Source: Massilia aurea
Lineage (GTDB): Bacteria > Pseudomonadota > Gammaproteobacteria > Burkholderiales > Burkholderiaceae_D
Direction of reading: 5' to 3'
Assembly (NCBI RefSeq): GCF_014200505.1
Contig: NZ_JACHBX010000001.1
Location: forward strand, 434,001-498,000
DNA length: 64,000 bases
Within the stretch, counting starts at the first letter, position 1, and the number at the start of each line of letters is the position of its first letter. The notes below the pieces were generated by a model. That model was not told the origin of the DNA and searched no databases. It worked only from the letters and a program-made list of their open reading frames with translations. Shown piece after piece: positions 25,628 through 33,687 of the stretch. The position numbers were made by a program, and so were the translations under genes.

Positions 25628-27714
25628 TGGCTCGTTTGCCGATGCGCGGGTTGACCCTGCTGCTGTTGCCGTTTCTTCTCGCGGGTTGCGCGGCGCAGCG
25701 CGCCTACCAGGAGGGCAACGCACTGGTGGCCCAGGACAAGGTCGGCGCCGGCCTGGCCAAGTACCAGGAGGCGCTGGCCTCCGACCCCGGCAATCCCGAA
25801 TACAAGGCGGCCTACCTGCGCGCCCGCGACGGCGCCGTCGTGCGCATGGTCGAAGCAGCCGACCGTGCGCTGGCCGCCGGCCAGATCGACGTGGCCAGCA
25901 ACGAATACCGGCGCGTGCAGACCATCGATCCGGGCAACGACCGCGCCCGCGCTGGCCTGCGCCAGGTCGAGGCCGACCGGCGCCACGCGGCCGCACTGAT
26001 CGAGGCGCGCGCCGCGTTCGAGAAGGGCGATATCGACACGGCGCGCGACAAGCTCGCTGCCGTGCTGACCGAGCGCCCGGCGCACGAGGCAGCGCGCCTG
26101 CTGCTGCTGGAAATCGACGAGAAAGCGGCGGCCGCGCCATCCGGCCCGGCGGCGCTGGCGGCCAGCTACCGCAAGCCCATCAGCCTCGAATTTCGCGATG
26201 CCCCGCTCAAGCAGGTATTCGAGATCATCTCCCGCCATTCGGGCCTGAACTTCATCTTCGACAAGGACGTCAAGGCCGATACCCGCACCTCGATCTTCCT
26301 GAAGAACAGCACCGTCGAAGCCGCCGTCTACTACCTGCTCATGACGAACCAGCTCGAGCGCCAGGTCATGGATGGCAACACGATCCTGATCTACCCGAAC
26401 GTCGCGGCCAAGCTGCGCGAGTACCAGGAAATGACGGTCAAGACGTTCTTCCTGGCGAATGCCGACGCCAAGTCGATTGCCAACACGTTCAAGACGATCC
26501 TCAAGAGCCGCGACGTAGTGGTCGACGAAAAACTGAACCTGGTGATCCTGCGCGACAACCCGGAAGCGATCCGCATCGCCACGCAACTGGTGGCGCTGCA
26601 GGACGTGCCGGAGCCCGAAGTCATGCTCGACGTCGAGGTGCTGGAGATCAACCGCAGCAGCGTGATGGACCTGGGGATCAACTGGCCATCGTCGCTCGGC
26701 TTCTCGCCACTGACGTCGTTCGATGGCAATGTGCTGACGATCGACCAGCTGCGTGGCCTGAACAGCAGCACCATCACGACGGGCCCGATCAGCGCCACGC
26801 TCAACGCCAGCAAGACCGACGGCGATACGACCACGCTGGCCAACCCGCGCATCCGCGTGCGCAACAAGGAAAAGGCCAAGATCGTCATCGGCGACAAGAT
26901 CCCGAATATTTCGGCGACGGTGTCGTCGGGGATCGGCGGCTTCGCGTCCGATAACATCACCTACCTGGACGTGGGCCTGACGCTGAACGTCGAGCCGACC
27001 ATCTACCTGAACAACGAGGTGGCGATCCGCATCAACCTCGAGGTCAGCACGCTGGGCGAGCGCGTCGAGACCCGTAACGGCACCGTGGCCTACCGCATCG
27101 GCAGCCGCTCGGCCACCACCATGCTGCAACTGAAGGATGGCGAGAACCAGGTGCTCGCTGGCCTGATCAGCAATGAAGACCGCAGCAGCGGCACCAAGGT
27201 ACCGGGCGTGGGTGACCTGCCGATCGTCGGGCGCCTGTTCGGCAGCCAGACCGACAGCAACGGACGCACCGAGATCCTGCTGTCGATCACGCCGCGCATC
27301 GTGCGCGCGGTGCAGCGTCCGCCCGCATCGGCGTCCGAATTCGGCGCCGGCACCGAGGCGAGCTTCCGCCGCCGGCCTGACAATGCCGTGCGTGCACAGG
27401 TACTGCTGCCGGCGACGGGCGCGCGGCCCGTTACACCGGCGCCGGCTCTGGCGCCGCCAGCGACCGTCACCACGACCACGGTCACGACGCCAGTCGCGCC
27501 GCCGCCGGCGCAGGAACCCGCGACGTCATTCTCGGTGCCGCCGTCGGCCTTGCCGGCCACGCCGCAACTGGGTTCGCCCCCATCGGCGCCGCCGGGCCAG
27601 CCGGTGACGACGCCTGAATCTGTGCCTGCATCGGCATCGGCATCTGCACCCGAGGCCGAGGCGCAGCCGGCCGCCTATCCGCCGGGTGTGACGCCGCCAG
27701 TGCCGCAGCGATGA
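25627..27714 (+). CDS. gspD: TPR-containing secretin lipoprotein (GspD/PilQ-like)
   Basis: A 695-residue outer-membrane secretin. A lipoprotein signal ends at LLAGC (Cys21). TPR-like repeats follow (about 25-165; YQEALASDPGNPEYKAAYLRA, YRRVQTIDPGNDRARAGLR), then an N0/STN domain (about 183-250; LEFRDAPLKQVFEIISRHSG), an N1-type domain and the secretin core (about 330-565) with VPGVGDLPIVGRLFGS and the membrane strand region ILLSITPRIVR. The last 120 or so residues are Pro/Ala/Thr-rich and disordered. An N-terminal TPR plus self-lipidation differs from canonical GspD and removes the need for a pilotin. Confidence 0.92.
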   Translation: MARLPMRGLTLLLLPFLLAGCAAQRAYQEGNALVAQDKVGAGLAKYQEALASDPGNPEYKAAYLRARDGAVVRMVEAADRALAAGQIDVASNEYRRVQTIDPGNDRARAGLRQVEADRRHAAALIEARAAFEKGDIDTARDKLAAVLTERPAHEAARLLLLEIDEKAAAAPSGPAALAASYRKPISLEFRDAPLKQVFEIISRHSGLNFIFDKDVKADTRTSIFLKNSTVEAAVYYLLMTNQLERQVMDGNTILIYPNVAAKLREYQEMTVKTFFLANADAKSIANTFKTILKSRDVVVDEKLNLVILRDNPEAIRIATQLVALQDVPEPEVMLDVEVLEINRSSVMDLGINWPSSLGFSPLTSFDGNVLTIDQLRGLNSSTITTGPISATLNASKTDGDTTTLANPRIRVRNKEKAKIVIGDKIPNISATVSSGIGGFASDNITYLDVGLTLNVEPTIYLNNEVAIRINLEVSTLGERVETRNGTVAYRIGSRSATTMLQLKDGENQVLAGLISNEDRSSGTKVPGVGDLPIVGRLFGSQTDSNGRTEILLSITPRIVRAVQRPPASASEFGAGTEASFRRRPDNAVRAQVLLPATGARPVTPAPALAPPATVTTTTVTTPVAPPPAQEPATSFSVPPSALPATPQLGSPPSAPPGQPVTTPESVPASASASAPEAEAQPAAYPPGVTPPVPQR

Positions 27715-28199
27715 CGCAGCCGGGCATGCACGCGCGGCATGGCTTCACGCTGATCGAGCTGCTCGTCACGCTCGCGATCCTGGCCTTGCTCGGCACGCTG
27801 GTGCTGCCGGTGGCCGAAGTCACGGTGCAGCGCCGCGACGAGCAGGAACTGCGGCGCGGCCTGCGCGAAATCCGCGCCGGCCTGGACGCCTACAAGAGGG
27901 CCGCCGACGAAGGCCGCGTGGCCAAGGCCGCCGACGCCAGCGGCTATCCGCCGCGGCTGGAATTGCTGGTGCAGGGTGTGCCCGACCTGCGCAGCCCGAA
28001 GCAGACCAGGATCTATTTCATGCGGCGCCTGCCGCGCGACCCGTTTACACCCGAGCGCGATCTCGATGACGCCGCCACCTGGGGCAAGCGCAGTTATGCC
28101 AGCGAGCCGGATCAACCGCAGGAAGGCGACGATGTCTATGATGTGTATTCGCGCTCCACGCGGGTGGGGCTGAACGGCATCCCCTACAACAAGTGGTGA
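27711..28199 (+). CDS. Type II secretion pseudopilin, GspG/H-like
   Basis: A 162-residue pseudopilin with an 11-residue leader and cleavage site G11-F12 (HARHGFTLIELLVT), Glu at +5 (E16) and a hydrophobic helix, followed by a globular domain with Arg/Asp-rich segments and LPRDPFTPERDLDD. It is a minor pseudopilin candidate. ATGA overlap with the secretin gene. Which canonical minor pseudopilin (H, I or J) it replaces is not clear. Confidence 0.85.
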   Translation: MTQPGMHARHGFTLIELLVTLAILALLGTLVLPVAEVTVQRRDEQELRRGLREIRAGLDAYKRAADEGRVAKAADASGYPPRLELLVQGVPDLRSPKQTRIYFMRRLPRDPFTPERDLDDAATWGKRSYASEPDQPQEGDDVYDVYSRSTRVGLNGIPYNKW

Positions 28200-28204
28200 G
28201 CACG

Positions 28205-28594
28205 ATGCGTATGCGTACACACAGAAAAGGCCGCGGTTTCACGCTGATCGAACTGCTGGTCGTGCTGGGGATCATCGCGCTGCTGCTGACGGTGGCGCTG
28301 CCGCGCTTTTTCCCCAGCATCGACAGCGCAAAGGAGACGATCCTGGCCGATAACCTGCGCAACACGCGCCAGGTGGTCGACCAGTACCGCTCCGATACGG
28401 GCCGTTATCCCGAGTCGCTCGAACAACTGGTGGAAGCGCGCTACCTGCGCGAAATCCCGCTCGACCCGGTCACCGAGGCGCGCGACACGTGGATACTCGA
28501 AGCGCCGCACGAAGGGGAGCAGGGCGGCTTCGCCAACCTGCGCAGCGGCGCGCCAGGCAACGACCGGCGCGGCCGGCCCTATCTGGAATGGTAG
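28205..28594 (+). CDS. Type II secretion pseudopilin, small GspG-like
   Basis: A 129-residue pseudopilin. Leader of 11 residues (MRMRTHRKGRG), cleavage before FTLIELLVVLGI, Glu at +5, then a GspG-like short domain (DQYRSDTGRYPESLEQLVE...IPLDPVT). ATG 28205 is preferred because GGTGAG lies 4 bases upstream; a GTG at 28196 that overlaps the previous stop is possible. It overlaps the next gene by 7 bases. Confidence 0.85.
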   Translation: MRMRTHRKGRGFTLIELLVVLGIIALLLTVALPRFFPSIDSAKETILADNLRNTRQVVDQYRSDTGRYPESLEQLVEARYLREIPLDPVTEARDTWILEAPHEGEQGGFANLRSGAPGNDRRGRPYLEW

Positions 28595-29319
28595 TTCGGG
28601 CAGGGATACGCCGCGGGCGCCAGGCCGGGTTCACCTACCTGGGCCTGATCATCTTTGTCACCATCATCGGCCTGGTAGGCGCCGCCACGCTCAAGATCGG
28701 CGCGCTGCTGCAACGGGCGGCGGCCGAAGAAGAACTGCTGGACATCGGCGCCGCCTTCAGCGCAGCGCTCGACAGCTACGCAGCCGCGACGCCGCAGGGC
28801 GCTTCGCCGTATCCGCCATCGCTAAAGGAACTGCTGAAAGACCCGCGCGTGCCGGGCGTGCGCCGGCACCTGCGCAAGATCTTCGTCGACCCGCTGACGG
28901 GCAAGGCGGAGTGGGGCGTGGTGTATCTGGGTGAAGGCACGACGGGCGTGGTTGCAGTGCATAGTCTGTCGACGGCCAAACCGCTGAAGGTCGCCAATTT
29001 CGACAGCCGGTTTGCGGGCCTGGACAATGCGGACACGATTTCGGCGTGGCGGTTCAAGGCGCGTGATCCGGCGCTGGGGCAGGGGCTTGGACAGCCGCAG
29101 CCGGCGCCGCGACCTGGTGCACCCGCGGCGCCGGCGGCGCAACCGGTGCCGCCTGGCTTGCCTGCGGCAGCGCCGGCAGATGTGCCGGCGGCGGAGACGG
29201 CTGAAGAATCCGAGCCAGCACCGGTTACCGCACCGGAACCAGAACCGGTAAATGCACAGGAAACCGCAGCCGAACCGCAAACGGAGCCTGCGACGGAAAC
29301 GCCAACCGAGGACCAGTAG
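28588..29319 (+). CDS. Atypical pseudopilin lacking Glu5, with acidic Pro/Ala tail
   Basis: A 243-residue protein. The leader MVVRAGIRRGRQAG is followed by a prepilin-like site and helix (GFTYLGLIIFVTIIGLVG). Position +5 is Gly instead of Glu, a feature of tip pseudopilins such as GspK. The middle domain (about 40-150) includes SPYPPSLKELLKDPRVPG and FVDPLTGKAEWGVVY, like GspG relatives. The last 90 residues are Pro/Ala/Glu/Thr-rich, low complexity and acidic. It is the last gene of the operon. ATG 28588 overlaps the previous gene's stop. Confidence 0.8.
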   Translation: MVVRAGIRRGRQAGFTYLGLIIFVTIIGLVGAATLKIGALLQRAAAEEELLDIGAAFSAALDSYAAATPQGASPYPPSLKELLKDPRVPGVRRHLRKIFVDPLTGKAEWGVVYLGEGTTGVVAVHSLSTAKPLKVANFDSRFAGLDNADTISAWRFKARDPALGQGLGQPQPAPRPGAPAAPAAQPVPPGLPAAAPADVPAAETAEESEPAPVTAPEPEPVNAQETAAEPQTEPATETPTEDQ

Positions 29320-29499
29320 GCTTGGACGAGCCGTCAGGTTGGACACAGCGGGTAGGAGCACAGGTGTGCGACAGTCCGGATTAGGCCCGAACCCAGCCGT
29401 TCACGTCAGCTTAGCAGGTTGCCCGGTTTGAAAAAGCCCTGACTGTCACGACAGGTCGGTACCGACCGGAGCAGACCTTGGATCGATTGAGATTGAAGG
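29320..29499. other. Boundary between secretion operon and low-GC island
   Basis: About 180 bases with no gene. Base composition falls from GC-rich to near even. No attachment-site repeat or tRNA end is visible. Confidence 0.4.
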
Positions 29500-29913
29500 T
29501 CAAACGTCGCGAGGTAAAGAGGCTAGCCACGCTTGTGTCCGTAACAGAACAGACTCAGTATCTGGTAGGAAACCATCCTTTTCATACCATTCCGCAATTT
29601 CTAAATCTTGAGCAAGATCTTCTATTTTTCGAATGAGATCGTACGGCATCGCTTCGAGCGCGCGCCCGTTGTTCCGCACTATCTTCGCAAACGCGGCAGC
29701 GCTGATTTCCCGCGCTCGCATGCTGTTGAGGCCACTTTCGATCCTCGCAATTAATGTTTGGTTGGACATCAGAGCGCGTTCTAGTTCTTCAAGATGTATG
29801 TTTGGAATGACTGTTTGTGGCCAAAGGTGGTCGCTCACCACAGCATAGCAGGTCGGCCAAGGCGGAAAATCGGGGACTGTCACGAAGGGCGGCAGCCGAC
29901 CCAAAGCAGTCAT
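29500..29913 (-). CDS. Hypothetical protein of the low-GC island
   Basis: A 137-residue predicted soluble protein; the first half has a Pro/Trp-rich segment (PPFVTVPDFPPWPTC) and the second half is helical and charged (LEELERALMSNQTLIARIES, IRKIEDLAQDLEIAEWYEK). I do not recognise the family. The start ATG at 29911-29913 overlaps the stop codon of the upstream membrane-protein frame as ATGA, which supports this start and suggests translational coupling. GC content and codon use are lower than in the flanking chromosome. Confidence 0.6.
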   Translation of the reverse strand: MTALGRLPPFVTVPDFPPWPTCYAVVSDHLWPQTVIPNIHLEELERALMSNQTLIARIESGLNSMRAREISAAAFAKIVRNNGRALEAMPYDLIRKIEDLAQDLEIAEWYEKDGFLPDTESVLLRTQAWLASLPRDV

Positions 29914-30250
29914 CGAACGCTGCACAAGGATTGCAGACAACTCGACGTGGTGAAGTCGAAATAGATACGTGACAATACGAGTGCAGATACCAAACCGCCA
30001 ACAGTAACACTGAGCAGTGTGAAGGCTGGACTGGGGGCACGGCCAGTCAATAGCAACCCTATTCCGATAAGAGAAGAGTCCGCCAGTGCATGACTTAAAC
30101 CGAATGTAAGAGCCATGCCGATTACGACAATGCCCCAACCTGCGTCGGCGCTAGTGCACCCACTACCCACGAGATCCACGCCCATGCTGCAAGCCCCACG
30201 ATAGGTAGCCATACGCCAGCGACGGACAGCCATGTCAGATAGCTCAGCAT
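29910..30250 (-). pseudogene. Small membrane protein gene, apparently frameshifted
   Basis: Two overlapping - strand frames each encode a membrane-type sequence that would join into one protein. The 5' frame (ATG near 30250) gives MLSYLTWLSVAGVWLPIVGL and AWAWISWVVG before stopping at 30122; the 3' frame gives GIVVIGMALTFGLSHAL, a second helix and LSVTVGGLVSALVLSRIYF before TGA at 29910-29912. A one-base deletion around 30130-30160 would explain the switch. The joined product would have about four helices and about 110 residues. Family unknown. Alternatively only the 3' frame (from ATG 30287) is translated. Confidence 0.45.
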
Positions 30251-30447
30251 TAGTTGGGCCTGTAAGGATTGAACGGCATGGACGCAATCAACATCCACTT
30301 TTGGCCGGACCCGGCTGTTCAGGACAGCATAGCGTGCTGCCAGCATTCAGAAACGAATTCGACAAAAAGTCTGTCGATGAATGCTCTGGTAATGGTACTA
30401 AGGGAGGGGCGATGGTCGGGGTCAGGTCGGTCACCCATTTTCAATGA

Positions 30448-30888
30448 CTAGGGCGCTATCTCATCAGTACCACGACGAATACCGACTTTCTGGCTTATCC
30501 ACCAATAAGCAAGTCCACCGGCAAGGCCCGACCCGAAACAATTCAATGAATCATACAGACCGAATTGCGCCCAACGGACCGATGTGAATGGTTCGGCAAG
30601 CTCCATCCATACAGGTGTGGCGCAGATAAAGCCTGTCACTGCGAACTGCCACCATCGCGTTAGACGCAACTTGCAGAATAAAAACGCAAGTGGCAGGCCA
30701 ACGATGAGCGCATTGGTGATTGCAAGCGGGAAGCCGATGAACCAAACCAGTGGTAACGCGCACCAGGTGCCCGTTCCATGGGCAAGTCCAACGCCGCAGG
30801 TGGTGAAGGTGGCGATCGTCACACCAATAACGGCCGCCACGCCAAGCATCGACATGGTACGCAAGACTAATCTGGCGGATGGATGCAC
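30448..30888 (-). CDS. Hypothetical membrane protein of the low-GC island
   Basis: About 146 residues with four predicted transmembrane helices (SMLGVAAVIGVTIATF, LPLVWFIGFPLAITNALIVG, WQFAVTGFICATPVW, FGSGLAGGLAYWWIS). The start is uncertain: GTG 30888, ATG 30855 and a TTG at 30939 are all in frame; GTG 30888 has a weak purine-rich site upstream. No family is recognised. GC content is clearly below that of the surrounding chromosome. Confidence 0.55.
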   Translation of the reverse strand: MHPSARLVLRTMSMLGVAAVIGVTIATFTTCGVGLAHGTGTWCALPLVWFIGFPLAITNALIVGLPLAFLFCKLRLTRWWQFAVTGFICATPVWMELAEPFTSVRWAQFGLYDSLNCFGSGLAGGLAYWWISQKVGIRRGTDEIAP

Positions 30889-30949
30889 GGTTTCTCTGCG
30901 ATGGCGTGACGTTTTCTGGACAAAGGCAGTCTGGTACAACCCTACGATA

Positions 30950-31306
30950 TCAAGACTTGACTGTCACACGTTCAAAAACCGGATATGCCTGAAGTGGTGA
31001 AAAGTCTGCCTTCCAAATGTCGAGTTCATAGAGTTGTCCGGTTGTATCCGCATTGAGAACAATATTCACAGGGACGCCGTCGAGATCGACGTACTGCGCC
31101 TCAACAAGGCAGCTGCCTAAAAACCGATTGTCGTGACCCGCAAATTGAACGGTACCCATTTTGCCATCGTTCATGTCAAGTACCCGAGCATGCTCCAGTT
31201 GGAGGCGCAGATGCTCGCCATCCCGTGCCCGCCGAAGCAAAGCGCGTATGAATGAATCCTCTGCAAGACGCAGAGTGCGTAAGCCGCCCTGAATCTGGTC
31301 TGGCAT
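30950..31306 (-). CDS. Hypothetical protein, DUF6984-like
   Basis: A 118-residue soluble protein. The N-terminal half has RLAEDSFIRALLRRA; the C-terminal half has VEAQYVDLDGVPVNIVLN and YELDIWKADFSPLQ. The ELDIWK-DFSPL ending recalls a small domain family I remember as DUF6984, but I cannot confirm it. ATG 31304-31306 is preferred because GGAAGGGA ends 5 bases upstream; the adjacent ATG (31307-31309) is equally in frame. It is the most upstream gene of the - strand island cluster; the next gene follows after about 60 bases. Confidence 0.65.
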   Translation of the reverse strand: MPDQIQGGLRTLRLAEDSFIRALLRRARDGEHLRLQLEHARVLDMNDGKMGTVQFAGHDNRFLGSCLVEAQYVDLDGVPVNIVLNADTTGQLYELDIWKADFSPLQAYPVFERVTVKS

Positions 31307-31636
31307 CATATTCCCTTCCAATGTAAAAACGCATCCTTAGTTTCAGCGGGTGTCGTGCGAATGCTGTCCGGCCGATAGCCGACTGTCAGCATTGCCCAGT
31401 GTATGTCTCTACGGTCCTCGGAACAAGTGGCAGGAGCGCCAACAGACTGCGGTTGCTATAACAGACTTTATCGTTTGAAAGCTAACTCGATGCGTTGTGG
31501 CGAACTCCATTCGCACGGCGCAGTAAACCAGCAGCCATATGCATCCGTTTTTAATAGGCAACGATAACGCGCATTGCTATGATCGACCGTCACCGTAACG
31601 CCACTGCCGGCGTTGACCAACTTTACGAGGAGTCGC
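31307..31636. other. Intergenic region at the right edge of the island
   Basis: About 330 bases between divergent genes. No gene, terminator or repeat is visible. It probably holds promoters for both sides. The GAGGAG ribosome site of the next gene is at about 31627-31632. Confidence 0.45.
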
Positions 31637-32116
31637 ATGATCTCTGTCCTGTCGCGCCGTTACAGCAACATGCTATGCATTGCGGGCGTGCTTGCCTGCC
31701 TGTCGATCACGCCCGCCCAGGCCGCCACACCCGAACAGTCGGTCAGCGAACTGGTGCAGCGCTTCGCCATGGCGCAAGGCACGTTCGACCGCGTCACGCT
31801 GGAAGCGCTGACCGCCGAAAACTATATCGAGATTTCCCCAATCGGCGAGGTCGACCCGCGCGCGAAGATGCTGTCGTTCTATGTCAAGCATGACGACAAG
31901 CCGCTGCCGGCAATCACCGTCGACGAGATCATGCCGCGCGTGCTGGGCAATACCGCCATCGTGCTCGCGAAGATGTCTTACGTCATGACGGTTGGCGGGC
32001 AAACCCGCACAGCCGCGGTGCGCTCGAGCTTCGTGGCGCTGCAGCAGGACGGCGCCTGGAAGCTGGTGTCGGCGCAGTACACGCCGATCCGGCCGCCGGC
32101 CGCACCAGGCAAGTGA
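31637..32116 (+). CDS. NTF2-like (SnoaL/DUF4440 type) secreted protein
   Basis: A 159-residue protein with a signal peptide (cleavage near PAQAAT, about residue 29) and an NTF2-like cone fold pattern: VSELVQRFAMAQGTFD, LEALTAENYIEISPIGEVDP, then beta strands with AIVLAKMSYVMTVGGQ and a C-terminal WKLVSAQYTPI. The family includes small enzymes and binding proteins of many functions; none can be assigned here. A strong GAGGAG precedes ATG 31637. The next gene starts 7 bases after the stop, so they are probably cotranscribed. Confidence 0.82.
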   Translation: MISVLSRRYSNMLCIAGVLACLSITPAQAATPEQSVSELVQRFAMAQGTFDRVTLEALTAENYIEISPIGEVDPRAKMLSFYVKHDDKPLPAITVDEIMPRVLGNTAIVLAKMSYVMTVGGQTRTAAVRSSFVALQQDGAWKLVSAQYTPIRPPAAPGK

Positions 32117-32123
32117 GCGGCCA

Positions 32124-33683
32124 ATGACATCGATCATGCGCCTGCGCCCCGTCCTGATAGTCCTTTCCATCGCCGCCAGTCTCAGTCTCAGTGTCAGTGC
32201 CAGCGCAGGCGTGCCGGCGCCTGCCGCGCCAAATCTGATCCCTGAAGCCGGCCCGCATGCCGTCGGCCTGCGCGTCGTCCAGCAATACGATTACAGCCGG
32301 CTGCTCGAGCCGTCAGTCGATGCATTCGGCAAGGCCGGCAATGCTGCGCCTGGCCGGCCAATCCAGATGCTGGTCTGGTATCCAGCCAGGCGTGCTGGCG
32401 GCGCGCCGATGCTGGCCGCAGATTATCAGCAGGCCAGCCTGAATGATGTCGACTTCACCGCGTCGGCCGCCGAAGCAACCAGGCAGCGGGCAGGCTGGAT
32501 GGCGGGACCGCAAAGCGCGCAGTATGGCGCGGCGACGCTGGCCGTGCGTGATGCGGCTGCTGCGGCAGGCCGCTTTCCGGTGGTGATCTACGCGCCCAGC
32601 TTTGCCGCACAAGCCCATGAAAACATCGACCTGTGCGAATACCTGGCCAGCCATGGTTATGTGGTGCTCGCCAGCCGCAGCCTGGGGGCGCGCTCGGTCA
32701 TGATGACCGACGACGTCGAAGGCGTCGAGGCGCAGGCCGCCGATATCGCTTTTCTTGCCAATTACGCGCAGACGCTGCCGCAGGCCGACATCGGCAATGT
32801 GGCGGCGGCAGGGTTCAGCTGGGGCGGTATGGCCAATGTGTTTGCCGCGGCGCGTTCCAGCCGCGTCAAGGCGCTGGTCAGCCTGGACGGCTCCATCCGG
32901 TATCACCCGAAAGTGTGGGGCGCGGCGGGTTATGTGCAGCCAGCGCGCACGGCGGTGCCGATGCTGTACCTGGGCGCGCGTGCGCCGTCCGCAGAAGTCA
33001 TGGAGCGCAAGGACATGCTCGGCAAGAGTTACCTCAACACGATGACCTATTCCGACGTGTATGTCGCGACCCTGCCGCCGATGACGCATCCGGATTTCAG
33101 CGCGTGGCATGTGCGCTTTGCCGACGATGCTGCGTTTGGCGACTATGCGCGTGCCGATGTGCTGCAGGCGTATCGCAGCAGCGCGTTGTATGTGCGCCGG
33201 TTCCTGGACGCGTATCTGAAGCAGGACGGCGAGGCTCTGGCATGGCTGAAGCAGTCACCAGCGCGGCATGGTATCGGCCCGCAGGTGATGTCGATGGCGT
33301 TCACGCCGGTACGGCATGCACTGCTTGGCGAAGGCGACTTCCTGCGTGCGTTCGCCAATGCCGGCTACAAGGATGCGCAGTCGATCCACGCCGGGATGGT
33401 GGTACGCTCGCCCGACTTCAAGCTCAGCCCCATGAACATGAATACGCTGGGCTACCAGCTGCTGCGGGCAAAGAACGCGCGCGGCGCGCTCGAGCTGTTC
33501 AAGCTGGCCACGTTCCTCGAACCGACGTTCGCCAACGCGTTCGACAGTGAAGGCGAGGCGTATGAAGCGCTCGGCGACACCAGGTCAGCCATTGCGGCCT
33601 ACGAAAAAGCCGTCGCGGCCGATCCGAACCAGCGCAACGCCGTGGCGCGGATCGCAGCGCTGCGCCGGGGCAGCGCGAACTGA
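32124..33683 (+). CDS. Secreted alpha/beta-hydrolase with C-terminal TPR
   Basis: A 519-residue protein: signal peptide (about 1-28, SASAGVPAP), an alpha/beta-hydrolase domain of dienelactone-hydrolase type (about 70-380) with FPVVIYAPSF and the nucleophile elbow AGFSWGGMAN (Ser in GFSWGG), a candidate acid and His later in the domain (PPMTHPDFS), and a C-terminal tetratricopeptide unit (about 440-515; ANAFDSEGEAYEALGDTRSA, YEKAVAADPNQRNA). The substrate is unknown. It is translated just after the NTF2-like gene and both are secreted, which suggests a shared role. Confidence 0.82.
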   Translation: MTSIMRLRPVLIVLSIAASLSLSVSASAGVPAPAAPNLIPEAGPHAVGLRVVQQYDYSRLLEPSVDAFGKAGNAAPGRPIQMLVWYPARRAGGAPMLAADYQQASLNDVDFTASAAEATRQRAGWMAGPQSAQYGAATLAVRDAAAAAGRFPVVIYAPSFAAQAHENIDLCEYLASHGYVVLASRSLGARSVMMTDDVEGVEAQAADIAFLANYAQTLPQADIGNVAAAGFSWGGMANVFAAARSSRVKALVSLDGSIRYHPKVWGAAGYVQPARTAVPMLYLGARAPSAEVMERKDMLGKSYLNTMTYSDVYVATLPPMTHPDFSAWHVRFADDAAFGDYARADVLQAYRSSALYVRRFLDAYLKQDGEALAWLKQSPARHGIGPQVMSMAFTPVRHALLGEGDFLRAFANAGYKDAQSIHAGMVVRSPDFKLSPMNMNTLGYQLLRAKNARGALELFKLATFLEPTFANAFDSEGEAYEALGDTRSAIAAYEKAVAADPNQRNAVARIAALRRGSAN

Positions 33684-33687
33684 CCAG

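Noticed and set aside
29320-31620. Low-GC island considered as a prophage or integrative element
   Set aside because: No integrase, phage structural gene, tRNA end or flanking direct repeat could be seen.
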